NCBI RefSeq assembly: GCF_003284935.1
Contig: NZ_QMEV01000010.1
Span: forward strand, 55,462 to 119,461
DNA: 64,000 nt
Origin: Mycobacterium colombiense
GTDB taxonomy: Bacteria; Actinomycetota; Actinomycetes; Mycobacteriales; Mycobacteriaceae
Direction of reading: 5' to 3'
Shown: positions 8,162 through 17,837 of the stretch, in pieces
Position numbering within the stretch: the stretch's first letter is position 1
Layout: each line of letters opens with the position of its first letter
Notes under the pieces: generated by a model
Databases searched by the model: none
The model's input: only the letters and a program-made list of their open reading frames with translations
Told to the model about the DNA's origin: nothing
Made by a program: the position numbers and the translations under genes

Positions 8162-9517
8162 GTGACCATTCAGAGCGGGGCGACCGAGGAGCCAACCAAC
8201 CCGAGCGACGACGTGGTCGAGGTGGTCAGCAAGTTGATCCGGTTCGACACCACCAACACCGGCGAACCGGAGACGACCAAGGGGGAGGCCGACTGCGCGC
8301 AGTGGGTCGCCGAGCAGCTCGCCGAGGTCGGCTACGCGCCGCACTACGTCGAATCCGGCGCCCCGGGCCGCGGCAACGTGTTCGTCCGGCTACCGGGTGC
8401 GGACAGGTCGCGGGGCGGCCTGTTGATTCACGGGCACCTGGACGTGGTCCCGGCCGAACCGACCGAATGGAGCGTGCACCCGTTCTCCGGAGCGGTGAAA
8501 GACGGCTTTGTCTGGGGTCGCGGCGCGATCGACATGAAGGACATGGTCGGCATGATGATCGTGGTGGCCCGCCACCTGAAGCGGGCGGGCATCGTGCCGC
8601 CGCGCGATCTGATCTTCGCGTTCCTCGCCGACGAAGAACACGGCGGGACCTTCGGAGCGCAGTGGCTGGTCGACAATCGACCGGAGCTCTTTGACGGGGT
8701 CACCGAGGCGATCGGTGAGGTGGGCGGGTTCTCGCTCACGGTGCCGCGCCGGGACGGCGGCGAACGTCGGCTCTACCTGATCGAGACGGCCGAGAAGGGG
8801 CTCTCGTGGATGAAGCTCACCGCCCGGGGCGCGGCCGGGCACGGGTCGATGGTGCATGACCAGAACGCGGTCACGGCCGTCGCCGAGGCCGTCGCCCGCC
8901 TGGGCCGCCACCAGTTTCCGCTCGTGGTGACCGACGCGGTCGCGCAGTTTCTCGCCGCGGTCAGCGAGGAGACCGGGCTCACCTTCGACACCGAATCGGG
9001 GGACCTGCGCGGAGCGGTCGACAAGCTGGGACCGATGGCCCGCATGCTCAAGGCCGTCCTGCACGACACCGCGAACCCCACCATGCTCAAGGCGGGATAC
9101 AAGGCCAACGTCGTGCCGGCCGTCGCCGAGGCGGTGGTGGACTGCCGGATCCTGCCCGGCCGCAAGGCGGCGTTCGAGGCCGAGATCGACGAGCTGCTCG
9201 GGCCGGACGTGACGCGCGAGTGGATCAAGGATTTCTCGTCGTACGAGACCAGCTTCGACGGCGACCTCGTCGACGCCATGAACGCCGCCGTGCTGGCGTT
9301 CGACCCGGACGCCCGCACCGTGCCGTATATGCTTTCCGGCGGCACCGATGCAAAGTCGTTTGCGCGCTTGGGTATTCGTTGTTTCGGCTTCAGCCCGCTG
9401 CGGTTGCCGCCGGACCTGGATTTCACCGCGTTGTTCCACGGTGTCGATGAGCGGGTACCCATCGATGCGCTGCGGTTCGGCACCGACGTGCTGGCCCACT
9501 TCCTGACCCACTGCTAG
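8162..9517 (+). CDS. M20-family metallopeptidase (Rv2141c orthologue)
   Basis: 451 residues, close to Rv2141c. It carries the M20/ArgE-DapE signatures: IHGHLDVVPAE (first metal His and Asp), GRGAIDMKDMVG (bridging Asp), FLADEEHGGTFGA (catalytic and metal Glu), and a C-terminal LFHGVDERVP with the last metal His. The family hydrolyses peptides or acyl-amino acids with two zinc ions; the physiological substrate is not known. GTG 8162 is chosen because AGGAAAGG ends about 5 bp upstream and the resulting length matches the orthologue; earlier in-frame ATGs would lie nearer the tRNA. It begins the conserved backbone and runs toward TB18.6. Confidence 0.88.
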   Translation: MTIQSGATEEPTNPSDDVVEVVSKLIRFDTTNTGEPETTKGEADCAQWVAEQLAEVGYAPHYVESGAPGRGNVFVRLPGADRSRGGLLIHGHLDVVPAEPTEWSVHPFSGAVKDGFVWGRGAIDMKDMVGMMIVVARHLKRAGIVPPRDLIFAFLADEEHGGTFGAQWLVDNRPELFDGVTEAIGEVGGFSLTVPRRDGGERRLYLIETAEKGLSWMKLTARGAAGHGSMVHDQNAVTAVAEAVARLGRHQFPLVVTDAVAQFLAAVSEETGLTFDTESGDLRGAVDKLGPMARMLKAVLHDTANPTMLKAGYKANVVPAVAEAVVDCRILPGRKAAFEAEIDELLGPDVTREWIKDFSSYETSFDGDLVDAMNAAVLAFDPDARTVPYMLSGGTDAKSFARLGIRCFGFSPLRLPPDLDFTALFHGVDERVPIDALRFGTDVLAHFLTHC

Positions 9518-9553
9518 ATGACAGACGCAAGCCGATCACACGAGAGGACCGCC

Positions 9554-10084
9554 ATGAGCACTGCTCCTGACCCGTACGCATCGTTGCCCAAGCTGCCGAC
9601 CTTCACGCTGACCTCGCAATCGGTCACCGACGGCCAGCCGCTGGACAAGCCGCAAGTCAGCGGAATCATGGGCGCGGGCGGCGAAGACGTCAGCCCCCAG
9701 CTGAGCTGGTCGGGCTTCCCGGACGAGACCCGTAGCTTCGCCGTCACCGTCTACGACCCCGACGCCCCGACGGCCTCCGGGTTCTGGCACTGGGCCGTGG
9801 CCAACCTGCCTGCCGACGTCACCGAGCTGCCCGCCGGCGCCGGGGACGGCAGCAACCTGCCGGGTGATGCGCTGACGCTGGTGAACGACGCCGGGCAGCG
9901 CCGCTACATCGGGGCCGCGCCGCCGGCGGGCCATGGCCCGCACCGGTACTACATCGCCGTGCACGCCGTGGACACCGAAAAGCTGGACCTGCCCGAGGAC
10001 GCCAGCCCGGCCTTCCTCGGGTTCAACCTGTTCCAGCACGCCATCGCGCGGGCGGTCATCCACGCCACCTACGAACAGAAGTAG
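9554..10084 (+). CDS. TB18.6-like phosphatidylethanolamine-binding protein (Rv2140c orthologue)
   Basis: 176 residues, the length of M. tuberculosis TB18.6. The PEBP fold is marked by ISPQ-like [24 protein letters not shown] (the D-P-D-A-P anion-binding pocket) and [12 protein letters not shown]. Bacterial PEBPs bind phospholipid head groups or small anions in the cytoplasm; the exact role in mycobacteria is uncertain. ATG 9554 follows AGAGGACC and is 36 bp after the M20 stop, suggesting cotranscription. In M. tuberculosis it is convergent with and adjacent to pyrD; here ~4.9 kb of extra DNA separates them. Confidence 0.93.
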   Translation: MSTAPDPYASLPKLPTFTLTSQSVTDGQPLDKPQVSGIMGAGGEDVSPQLSWSGFPDETRSFAVTVYDPDAPTASGFWHWAVANLPADVTELPAGAGDGSNLPGDALTLVNDAGQRRYIGAAPPAGHGPHRYYIAVHAVDTEKLDLPEDASPAFLGFNLFQHAIARAVIHATYEQK

Positions 10085-10203
10085 GTCGGGGGGCTTTCGG
10101 GCCCACATCACTTGCGCCACTTTCGTCTCGGCGGTTTCACCGTGGCGATTGTTGTCGGTGGGCGGTCGTAGTATTCGAACATGCGTTCGATGATGGCCGG
10201 GCG

Positions 10204-11567
10204 GTGCTGATGACGGTGACCGACCGCGAGGAGCTTCAGCAGGACATCGAAGCGCTGTGCGCTCTGGCCTCTCGCTTTGCAGAGCACTCGTATGGGGCGC
10301 TGACCAACCCGGAACGCTTGCGAATGTTGGAGAGACTCGAATGCGTAACGCGCAGACTCCAAGCGCCAAGTCATCAGCTCATCAATCAGATTGGTGCGCA
10401 ATGGGATTCAACGGAGTCGGGTGGCAGGCTGTCCTGGGTGCTGGCCGATCGCCTGCACCTCACCCGGGCCGAAGCCGGCCGCCGGATCGCTGAGGCCGCC
10501 GACCTGGGTCCGCGCCGGGCGCTGACGGGCGAGCCGTTGGCGCCGATGCTGCCCGCCACGGCGGCGGCCCAGCGCGACGGGGCGATCGGCGCCGACCACG
10601 TGGCGGTGATCCGTCGGCTTTTCCACCAGCTGCCCGAGTCCGTCGACGTCGAGACGCGTGAGCACGCCGAGAGACAGCTGGCGGCCAAGGCGACCGAATT
10701 CCGTCCCGATCAGCTCGCCAAGCTCGCGCGCCGCCTGATGGACTGCCAACCCCGACGGCAGCTACAGCGACGAGGATCGAGCGCGGGCGCGCGGGCTGGT
10801 GCTCGGCAATCAGCAAGCCGACGGCATGTCGCGCCTGAGTGGATGGTTGACGCCGGAGGCGCGCGCCGGTTGGGAGGCGGTACTGGCCAAACTGGCGGCG
10901 CCCGGGATGTGCAATCCCGACGACGACACGCCGGTCGTGGACGGCGCCCCGTCAGAACAGGCGGTGCAGCACGACAGCCGCACCCCCGCTCAGCGCAACC
11001 ACGACGGGCTCAACGCGGCGCTGCGAGCTGTGCTGGCCAGCGGAGAGTTGGGACAGCACAACGGATTACCGGCCAGCATCATCGTGACCACCACCCTTGG
11101 CGAGCTCGAAGCCGCGGCGGGGAGGGGTTTGACCGGTGGCGGCACCATGCTGCCGATGTCGGATGTGATCCGCCTGAGCCGCCACGCCCACCACTACCTG
11201 GCGATCTTCGACAAGGGCAAGGCGCTGGCGCTTTACCACACCAAGCGGCTGGCATCACCCGGCCAACGAATTGTCTTGTACGCCAAGGATCGCGGGTGTT
11301 CGCATCCCGGCTGCGACGTGTCCGGCTATTACTGCGAGGTCCACCACGTCGCCGATTGCCAAGACGTACCGCACCGACATCGACCAGCTCACGTTGGCCT
11401 GCGGACCACACCACCGGCTCCTTGAGAAGGGCTGGACCACCCGAAAACGCGCGAACGGCGATACCGAATGGATACCGCCGCCGCATCTCGAGCGTGGGCA
11501 ACCGCGCACCAACACCTTCCATCACCCGGGATGTGCTGAGCGAGGGGGACGGCGCCGCCTGACCTAG
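10204..11567 (+). pseudogene. 13E12-repeat-family HNH endonuclease protein, two frameshifts
   Basis: The conserved 13E12/DUF222 N-terminal part (for example [21 protein letters not shown]) is read from 10204 to about 10747. The middle ([22 protein letters not shown] onward, in a second frame) reaches the HNH domain with [19 protein letters not shown]. The final part ([20 protein letters not shown]) is in a third frame. Each shift is explained by a 2-base loss, at about 10747 (TGC-C-AAC) and at about 11360 (TGC-C-AAG). Intact members are multi-copy in mycobacteria and are known as integration targets of the phiRv1 prophage. This copy cannot make a full protein. Its 3' end runs into the pyrD-derived repeat at 11548-11618. 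Confidence 0.85.
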
Positions 11568-11618
11568 TCCGGCGTGCGGGTCGCCGAGCCGACGGCCTCG
11601 CCGAGCGAGGCAAAGCCG
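11548..11618. repeat. Direct repeat copy A: diverged duplicate of the pyrD 3' end
   Basis: These 71 bp match 14950-15020 at 65 positions, in the same orientation. Read on the minus strand, copy A still encodes [21 protein letters not shown], against [21 protein letters not shown] in intact pyrD. It is therefore a relic or import of a pyrD terminus, and together with copy B it brackets the GreA-like, Rv1733c-like and PucR genes. Confidence 0.85.
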
Positions 11619-11733
11619 ATCCAGGCGAGATGTTCGGCGGCGGCTCACATGCGTCCGTACGCGAGCGCCATGATTAGGCCCAAACCCGCTAGCAGGAGAA
11701 ACATTATCGTCACCGGGTCGATGACTTCGAAGA

Positions 11734-12273
11734 TCAAGTGCTCACGCCCGAATAGACGGGGTCGGCAGCGATGCGCGACCGAGCGTTGCCCCGCGGATGG
11801 GCTGTCGGTGGCTCGTCGACTTGCGCTCGGTGCATGTCATATGGCACAGACTCAAGCAGCGTCACCAGTCGTCCCGTTTCATCGGGAATTGAGTAGATGC
11901 GCTTCTCGCCCGGACGCGCGCCGGCTATCGCGCGGCCCAGGGGCGACGCCATGGAGTAGACCTTGATGTTGGCGCCCTCGCTGCCTCGCCTGCCGAGTAG
12001 AAAAGTCTCGGTCTCGCCGGTGCCGTCGTAGCGGATGGTCAATACCATCCCCGGTTCGGCGATAAAGTCACCGGCGGGATCCTCGCCGATGACGGCCTTG
12101 GACAACAGCTTTTGAATCTTACGTATACGCCGTTGGAGCGCTACGCGATTCCCGTCGAAGTCCATTGCGTCGTCAGGAGTTTCAACGATGAGCCCCGATC
12201 GCAGCGCGTTGAGTTTGTTGCGCAGGCGGACGTATTGCTGGCGTGTCATCCAGATGGGCTTGGCGCCGGTCAT
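11734..12273 (-). CDS. GreA/GreB-family protein (C-terminal domain type)
   Basis: 179 residues. The N-terminal ~70 residues are helical and basic (MTRQQYVRLRNKLNALRS), as in the coiled-coil that reaches into RNA polymerase. The C-terminal domain shows the GreA/GreB FKBP-like signature: SPLGRAIAGARPGEKRIYSIP follows a beta-rich stretch. Classic Gre factors stimulate transcript cleavage in backtracked polymerase through an acidic tip; here the inter-helix loop contains DDAMDFDGN, which could supply acids. The ~30-residue C-terminal extension after LLESVPYD is unusual for the family. ATG 12273 follows AAAGGACACC. Rv3788-like proteins or anti-polymerase Gfh factors are alternatives to a true GreA. 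Confidence 0.75.
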   Translation of the reverse strand: MTGAKPIWMTRQQYVRLRNKLNALRSGLIVETPDDAMDFDGNRVALQRRIRKIQKLLSKAVIGEDPAGDFIAEPGMVLTIRYDGTGETETFLLGRRGSEGANIKVYSMASPLGRAIAGARPGEKRIYSIPDETGRLVTLLESVPYDMHRAQVDEPPTAHPRGNARSRIAADPVYSGVST

Positions 12274-12564
12274 GTCGAGTGGTGTCCTTTCGTGTGACGG
12301 GGAGCGTCGTCAGGGGCGGGCCGATGTGGGCAGCCGCCACTGACGACTCGGACGCCCACGGTGGGCGAAATTCCGATGCGGTTCAAAGCTTTTCGTGTAG
12401 CCGTTAATTCCATGGTGGCCTGCGCCGGCACGATCGTGTTTGCCGTAAACCGACAACGGCAGTGCGCGGCGTTGTCACGCGCCCACAACGCCGCCGCCGC
12501 GGGCGCCTCGCGGAGGCTCACGCGGCAATTGGGATGGGTTGGGGATTGAAGGTGGCCGCGCCGC

Positions 12565-13194
12565 TTATTGTCGCTCGACGAGGCGATCGAAGCTCTGTTG
12601 CCATCGGTCGTAGCGCAGCCGGTCGAGGGTGACCCGTGCGCGGGCGAACAGGGCCACAGCCACAAGGCTCACGCCCCACCATGTCGCCACTGCGATGGCC
12701 AGCGCGTCATCGCGGGCGGTGTTGAGCGGTCGGGCAACCGGAAGGCCCTGGTCGTCTACCCAGATCTCGATATCGTCGCCGATCTTGGCCGTCAGCGGCG
12801 CGGAAACGTCGCCGGTGCGTTCGGTCCCGCCGGCGAACCATCGGGCGGGGACCGTCACCGTGGGGCTATCAAGGTTGCGGCGCGGGTGACTGTCTCCGGT
12901 GACCGTTGCGGTCACCGGGCGGCGAGTCTGGACCTGCTCGGCATAGAGACGGCTTCGAGAATCGTGGACCGCGGTGCCCACGGCGGCGCCGATGGGCAGG
13001 GCGATCAGTGACATCGCCACGGCGAACACCAAAATCAGCGCCTCTACCCGGTCTGTGGTGCGTATCAGCGGGTTACGACCGAACAGCCGCACCAACAGCC
13101 TCCGCGGCACGGGCACGGTGAATGCCTCCATCGCGGCGTCATCGTCTGGTTGGCGGTCGGCCCTCCGTTGATGATCGGACTCCGGGGTGGACAT
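12565..13194 (-). CDS. Rv1733c-family membrane protein
   Basis: 209 residues with two membrane spans, one after RNPLIRTTDRVEA (ALILVFAVAMSLIALPIGAA) and one near the C-terminus (ALAIAVATWWGVSLVAVALF). Between them lies an extracytoplasmic loop containing VHDSRSRLYAEQ, TVPARWF and IEIWVDDQG. These blocks are the hallmark of the mycobacterial Rv1733c family, whose founder is a DosR-regulated latency antigen of unknown function. ATG 13194 follows ATAGGAAAC. No obvious DosR box was identified by eye upstream. It lies between the GreA-like and PucR genes on the accessory segment near pyrD. Confidence 0.85.
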   Translation of the reverse strand: MSTPESDHQRRADRQPDDDAAMEAFTVPVPRRLLVRLFGRNPLIRTTDRVEALILVFAVAMSLIALPIGAAVGTAVHDSRSRLYAEQVQTRRPVTATVTGDSHPRRNLDSPTVTVPARWFAGGTERTGDVSAPLTAKIGDDIEIWVDDQGLPVARPLNTARDDALAIAVATWWGVSLVAVALFARARVTLDRLRYDRWQQSFDRLVERQ

Positions 13195-13374
13195 CGAGTT
13201 TCCTATCGAATGGTCGGTGTGGGCTGAGGTAGCGCAAGGCGGGCTGAACCAACCTGAGTCAAGCCCGGCCTCTGAGTGAGCTATCTTCATGATGGTTCAG
13301 ATGGCTGGCGCGGGCTTTGCCGCAACAAGACAACTGCGCTGGCGCGCATTGTCGGGCATCGACATTGCCCGATG

Positions 13375-14898
13375 TCAATCGGTGTCGATGGCCGCGAGTT
13401 CTATCATCATGGCCAGCCGCTTTCGGGCATCGTTCAACGGCAGGTTGGTGATCTCGGCCATCTTGCGCAGCCGGTAACGCACGGTGTTTTCGTGCACTCC
13501 CAGCCGCTCGCCGGCTTCGGCGGGATCGCCCTGGGCCTCCAGCCACGCACGCAGCGTGGCCACGTAGTCCGTGCCGTTGGCGCGATCATGCCGGCCCAGC
13601 TCGGCCACCGGGCCACGGGATGGGGACCGCCCCGAGCGCGCCGCCGTGCGTAACCGCTGCAGCAGGATGTCAGCCCATGACTCGTCATAAACCGGAGGCG
13701 TAGCGGCGGGTGACATCTCATGCAGCGAAAGGCATTCCTCGGCTTCCCGGCGCGCAGCGGCGAGGTCTGTCACGTCGGCCGCGCCACTTACGCCGGCCAA
13801 CACCCTCATGTGTTCGGGCAGGGCCGCCCGCAGACCGGTCACCCAGCGGAGCGCCGCGTCGGCCTGCCCACTCGGTAGCAGCGTGTAAACGATATTGCCC
13901 GCCAAAGCGCTGCGGCCCGGCCGAGACCAGCCGAAGCCGGTGGTGGCGCGCTCGAACGCCAACAATAAAGCGGCATCGCGTTCTTGGCCGATGAACGCCT
14001 GCAGCGCAATAACTCTCAAATCGTCGAGCGGCAGACCCAGCCGGCTCGCGACCATGGGGGCATCAGCAGTGCCTTCCAGCAACTGGATCACCAGTTCGGA
14101 TTCGACTTGGCGCTCCAAGTCGGCGCTGGCTCGTGACCGTAGAAGATGCAGGGCCACGGTATGGGCACCCTCGGCTAAGGCGCTGCGCGCCGCTTCGTCC
14201 AGCGGCGCCGAACAGGCGACCCATACCGACCCGATCAGCTCTCCTCCGGAGAGCACGGCGACCACCATGCGGCCGATCAAGCCATGTTCGGAATCCTCGG
14301 GGACGAACAGCGGCTCGTCAGAGACCCCCAGGTGTGCGAATACGCCCCGCGTATCGAAATATGCCCGCAGCCGCTCCGGTGTCTGCCGCTCCAGGATGGT
14401 CTGCACCCGTGCCGGATCGGCATGTTGCTGCAGCTTCGAATACGCCAATACGCGCAACAGCCGATCGTGAATCACAACTGAACTGCCGATTGCGTCCGCC
14501 AGGCTATCGGCGAGCGCGAACAGATCCGTTGGGCCACGACCGGATTCAGTCTCACGGCCCTCCAGCACGAGTCCGTAGACGACCATAGCGAGCTCGCTCC
14601 ACGTGACCGCCTCGTCGACCACCATGATCGCGCCGACCCCGGGGCCACTGTCAGACGCGACAGGCCCCTGCCCGTCGCGCACCAACACCACCACAGCACG
14701 CGCCGAAGCTGCCCACTGTGCCGCTTCGCGAACCGAGCCGGCACCGATGGCCAGCAGTACATCGCCTACCACCGCACGGTCCGGCGCGGCGTCGTGGATC
14801 ACCACGCTGCGCAGTTCAGTCGATCTGGGCACCGACGACCACCGCAATCGGACGCCGTAACCACCCAGCACATTCACCAGGCGGTCCAACGTGATCAC
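13375..14898 (-). CDS. PucR/CdaR-type transcriptional regulator
   Basis: About 507 residues from GTG 14898, with GAGGAG 8-10 bp upstream. The N-terminal PucR-like sensory region covers about residues 1-130 and is followed by a GGDEF-like CdaR segment. A C-terminal PucR HTH lies around residues 450-500 with GERLGVHENTVRYRLRKM. Regulators of this class respond to small metabolites such as purines or sugar acids and often activate nearby catabolic genes; no target operon is adjacent, so the signal is unknown. The 3' end of pyrD lies 67 bp from its start codon. Confidence 0.85.
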   Translation of the reverse strand: MITLDRLVNVLGGYGVRLRWSSVPRSTELRSVVIHDAAPDRAVVGDVLLAIGAGSVREAAQWAASARAVVVLVRDGQGPVASDSGPGVGAIMVVDEAVTWSELAMVVYGLVLEGRETESGRGPTDLFALADSLADAIGSSVVIHDRLLRVLAYSKLQQHADPARVQTILERQTPERLRAYFDTRGVFAHLGVSDEPLFVPEDSEHGLIGRMVVAVLSGGELIGSVWVACSAPLDEAARSALAEGAHTVALHLLRSRASADLERQVESELVIQLLEGTADAPMVASRLGLPLDDLRVIALQAFIGQERDAALLLAFERATTGFGWSRPGRSALAGNIVYTLLPSGQADAALRWVTGLRAALPEHMRVLAGVSGAADVTDLAAARREAEECLSLHEMSPAATPPVYDESWADILLQRLRTAARSGRSPSRGPVAELGRHDRANGTDYVATLRAWLEAQGDPAEAGERLGVHENTVRYRLRKMAEITNLPLNDARKRLAMMIELAAIDTD

Positions 14899-14949
14899 CA
14901 GCCGCTCCTCATGCCGAACTGGTGCCCAGCCTAACCAGGAGTCAAGCGA

Positions 14950-15020
14950 GACGGAGCCGCATGACCTAGTCCGGCGTACGGGTCGCCGAGCCCACGGCAT
15001 CGCTGAGCGAGGCAAAGCCG
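14950..15020. repeat. Direct repeat copy B: 3' end of intact pyrD
   Basis: This is the partner of 11548-11618 (65/71 identical). It contains the last 18 codons of pyrD plus the stop and 16 bp downstream. The two copies are 3.4 kb apart in the same orientation, the layout left by integration at a gene 3' end that regenerates the gene. Confidence 0.85.
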
Positions 15021-16036
15021 CCGTCGTGCAGCCGCTGCGCGATGCCGTCGTGAATCTGCTTGGCCCACAAGCCGCCTCCGTAGATGAAGCCGGTGTAGCC
15101 CTGCAGCAGCGACGCGCCCGCGGTGATCCGCTCCCAGGCGTCGTCCGCCGTCTCGACGCCCCCGACGCTGATCAGCACCAGGCGATCACCCACCCGTCCG
15201 TAGAGCCGGCGTAACACTTCCACGGCGCGCCGTGCCACGGGCGGTCCGGAGATGCCACCGGGACCCAGCTCGTCGATGCCGGGCGTCCGCAAGCCCTGCC
15301 GCGACACGGTGGTGTTGGTGGCGACGATGCCGGCCAGGCCCAGTTCGACTGCCAGGTCCGCGATCTCGTCGACGTCGGAATCGGAAAGGTCCGGCGCGAT
15401 CTTCACCAGCACCGGTGTGGATGTCTCGGCGAGCACCGCCGCAAGGATGGGTCGCAGCGTCTGGACCGCTTGCAGGTCACGCAGCCCGGGCGTGTTCGGC
15501 GAGCTGACATTGACCACGAGGTAGGACGCCAGGGGGCCGACCAGCCGGGCGCTCGCCCGGTAATCGTCGACGGCCTCGTCGGCCGGCGTCACCTTCGTCT
15601 TGCCGATATTGACCCCGATCGGCACCTCGGGCCGCTGCCGCGCGAGCCGCGTCGCCAGCGCGCCGGCGCCGAGGTTGTTGAAGCCCATCCGGTTCAGCAG
15701 GGCCCGGTCGGCCGGCAGCCGGAACATGCGGGGGGCCGGATTGCCGGGCTGCGGGTGGGCCGTGACCGTCCCGACCTCCGCGTGCCCGAAGCCCAGCGCG
15801 CCCCAGGTGAGCAGGCCCAGGCCGTCCTTGTCGAAGCCGGCGGCCAGCCCCAGTGGGCCGGCAAAGCGCACCCCGAACACCGTGCTGGCCAGCGCCGGAT
15901 CCGTCGGAGCCAGCAACCGGTGCAACAACCGCCGCGTCCACCCGGTCGCGGTGACACCACGCAACACCGCGAACGCCAGTGTGTGAATCCGCTCGGGCGG
16001 GATCACGAAAAACAGCTGTCGCAGCACGCCGTACAT
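14966..16036 (-). CDS. pyrD: Dihydroorotate dehydrogenase, class 2 (Rv2139 orthologue)
   Basis: 356 residues. The enzyme oxidises dihydroorotate to orotate at the membrane with quinone as acceptor, the fourth step of pyrimidine synthesis. An N-terminal helical membrane-association segment ([19 protein letters not shown]) precedes the FMN barrel. Motifs include [48 protein letters not shown] with the class-2 catalytic Ser region, [15 protein letters not shown] and [19 protein letters not shown] 16036 matches the family start. A GTG at 16072 overlaps the stop of the upstream gene (GTGA) and is a coupled alternative giving 368 residues. The order lppL - DUF5703 - pyrD looks like one minus-strand operon. 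Confidence 0.95.
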   Translation of the reverse strand: MYGVLRQLFFVIPPERIHTLAFAVLRGVTATGWTRRLLHRLLAPTDPALASTVFGVRFAGPLGLAAGFDKDGLGLLTWGALGFGHAEVGTVTAHPQPGNPAPRMFRLPADRALLNRMGFNNLGAGALATRLARQRPEVPIGVNIGKTKVTPADEAVDDYRASARLVGPLASYLVVNVSSPNTPGLRDLQAVQTLRPILAAVLAETSTPVLVKIAPDLSDSDVDEIADLAVELGLAGIVATNTTVSRQGLRTPGIDELGPGGISGPPVARRAVEVLRRLYGRVGDRLVLISVGGVETADDAWERITAGASLLQGYTGFIYGGGLWAKQIHDGIAQRLHDGGFASLSDAVGSATRTPD

Positions 16037-16068
16037 CCGGTGCCCGCGCTCGCGTGGCCGGACGGCCG

Positions 16069-16338
16069 TCACAGTTCCGGCTGGTCGGGCCGTCGCCCCT
16101 CGGAGCCGGCGCCGTCCAGACGAGACTTTTTGCGGCGCAACAATACTCGCCTACTGCCGTCGGTGTAGAGCCGCACCCTGGTCAACTCCCAGCCGCGGTA
16201 TTCGGCCTCGATGGACAAGCGGGTGGACGCGCTGACGCGGGTGACGTCCGGCGGCAAACGCAACGGCGCCCATTCGTATTCGTCGGACATCTCGGTGTCC
16301 CAGCCCGCGGGCAGCCGGCTCCGCCGCGCCGCGGTCAA
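16069..16338 (-). CDS. DUF5703-family protein
   Basis: 89 residues if started at TTG 16338, which overlaps the lppL stop (TTGA). An internal ATG (TEMSDEYEW, 48 bp downstream) is possible. The conserved core is [16 protein letters not shown] followed by [21 protein letters not shown] and a basic RRVLLRRKK tail. The family is small and actinobacterial, of unknown function; a cytosolic nucleic-acid or membrane-peripheral role would be guesswork. The tight overlaps on both sides mean it is translated with lppL and pyrD. Confidence 0.7.
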   Translation of the reverse strand: MTAARRSRLPAGWDTEMSDEYEWAPLRLPPDVTRVSASTRLSIEAEYRGWELTRVRLYTDGSRRVLLRRKKSRLDGAGSEGRRPDQPEL

Positions 16339-17402
16339 CGCGTGCCCGCCGCGTGCTCGATGACCTGAACTCCCGCACCGGAACCCGACACCACGTACAG
16401 GGTGCCTGACGCTTCGTCGAAGGCCAGTGAGTTCGGTTGCTGCACGGTCGGGTAACGCACCTTTTCGACGGGAATTCCGGTGGACAAATCGTAACCAATG
16501 ACGATATTGGAAACGGTCTGCGAAACCCAGGCTAACGCGCGGGAACCGACCAGGCCGTACGGCGCCTGCCCAACCGGGTAGGCCTGGCGCAGAATCAGCG
16601 GGTCCACGCCGTACACCAGCAGCTGGCCGCCGCGGGTGTCGGCGACCAACACCCGTCCCGCCGGATCGGCGGACATGGTGGTGGCGCCCCGGCCCGCGCG
16701 CAGCGCCTGCTCGGCATGACCGTCGGCGCCCATCGTCGTCACCGACGTCTGGCCGCGGTCCAGCACCACCGTCGTATTGCCTTGTGTGGCAAGGACATCG
16801 ACGCGCGCAAAGATCTTGTTGCGGTTGGCGACGGTCGCGCTGGTGACGGTGCCCGGCGTCTGAGAGGCAAGGGTGTAGACGGCGCCGTCGGCGCTGCCCA
16901 GCACCAGCTTGCCGTCGGCGCGCTGGGCCACCGCGGTGAATTCGGTCTGGGAGGCGTCGGCGACGGCCACCTGAGTCACCCGACCGGTAAGCAGCTCGAC
17001 CGCGAAGTAGCCGCCGCGGGCTGCCAGGTAGGCGGTTCCGCGGCCGTCATCGGCCAACGCGGTCGCCGGCCCCGGCAACTCGACCACGCGAGGCGTGACC
17101 TGCGCGTCACCGAAGACGGTGATGCTGGCCGGGGCGGCCGGGTCGGGGCCCGGCGTCAGGACGGCCAGCTGATGCGTGCCGCCGTCGAAGACCGCCGCCG
17201 CGGCGTGACCGGCCAGCGGACGCACCGCGCCGGCCGGCTGCTGGGACGCGGGTGGCGACACGGCGGCGTGCGCCGGTTCGATGGTGTGCGGGGCGCCAGC
17301 GAGCGGATTGGATGAGCATCCGGCTATCGCCCACAGCGAAACCGCGAGAGTCGTCAGACCGCCCCGAACTGCGCGTATCCGGCGCGACGGTCGTGACAGC
17401 AA
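16335..17402 (-). CDS. lppL: Probable lipoprotein LppL (Rv2138 orthologue)
   Basis: About 355 residues from TTG 17402, preceded by GAGGGAAA. A lipoprotein signal peptide (basic RPSRRIRAVRGG, hydrophobic LTTLAVSLWAIAGC) ends in a lipobox whose Cys would be lipidated. The mature part is a repetitive beta-propeller-like protein with recurring [VL]L[GV]xADG/TxG blocks and a C-terminal LAFDEASGTLYVVSGSG typical of YncE/SMP-30-like folds. It would sit on the outer face of the membrane; no ligand is known. The divergent gene at 17535 shares its 130-bp upstream region, as in M. tuberculosis. Confidence 0.85.
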   Translation of the reverse strand: MLSRPSRRIRAVRGGLTTLAVSLWAIAGCSSNPLAGAPHTIEPAHAAVSPPASQQPAGAVRPLAGHAAAAVFDGGTHQLAVLTPGPDPAAPASITVFGDAQVTPRVVELPGPATALADDGRGTAYLAARGGYFAVELLTGRVTQVAVADASQTEFTAVAQRADGKLVLGSADGAVYTLASQTPGTVTSATVANRNKIFARVDVLATQGNTTVVLDRGQTSVTTMGADGHAEQALRAGRGATTMSADPAGRVLVADTRGGQLLVYGVDPLILRQAYPVGQAPYGLVGSRALAWVSQTVSNIVIGYDLSTGIPVEKVRYPTVQQPNSLAFDEASGTLYVVSGSGAGVQVIEHAAGTR

Positions 17403-17534
17403 TTCATTTCCCTCACGGTGTGGCGGCGGAACGCAAGCGGAACACAAGCGGAACCCAAATTCTAAGGAACGCTGTCGCCTCCACAGGGGCCACGCCGCCT
17501 GCATCCGACCCTACCGGCGAGGTATGGTCGGCTC

Positions 17535-17837
17535 ATGGCCGTCACCGCTGACCGTCATTTGACGCAGAAAGAGTTTGCTGTCGAGGACATGTCGACAGGC
17601 ATTGCCGCTAGCGGATACGGACAAGTCGGTGATGGACGGAGCTTTTCGTTCCACATCGAGAACCGATCCCTGGTCGTCGAGATTTACCGGCCCCGCCTGG
17701 CGGGGCCCGTTCCGCAGGCCGATGAGGTGGTTGCCACGGCGGTCCGCGACGTGGTCGACATCGACCTGACCGACGAGCGCAGCCTGAGCGCTGCGGTGCG
17801 CGACTCCATAGCGCACGCGGTGCCGGTCTCGCGCTAG
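17535..17837 (+). CDS. Conserved hypothetical protein (Rv2137c-like)
   Basis: 100 residues. No catalytic motif is seen. The N-terminal half has a DMSTGIAASGYGQVGDGRSF segment and the middle a beta-strand run (FSFHIENRSLVVEIYRPRL), followed by helical EVVATAVRDVVDIDLTDE. It is shorter than the M. tuberculosis Rv2137c reading frame, which may use an upstream start. Position and divergence from lppL identify it. The next gene is the phosphoglycerate-mutase-like protein; in M. tuberculosis an undecaprenyl-diphosphatase (Rv2136c) lies between them and is absent here. Confidence 0.75.
   Translation: MAVTADRHLTQKEFAVEDMSTGIAASGYGQVGDGRSFSFHIENRSLVVEIYRPRLAGPVPQADEVVATAVRDVVDIDLTDERSLSAAVRDSIAHAVPVSR

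Noticed and set aside
8390..9511. Long minus-strand frame across the M20 peptidase
   Set aside because: Antisense shadow of a well-supported gene; no family resemblance.
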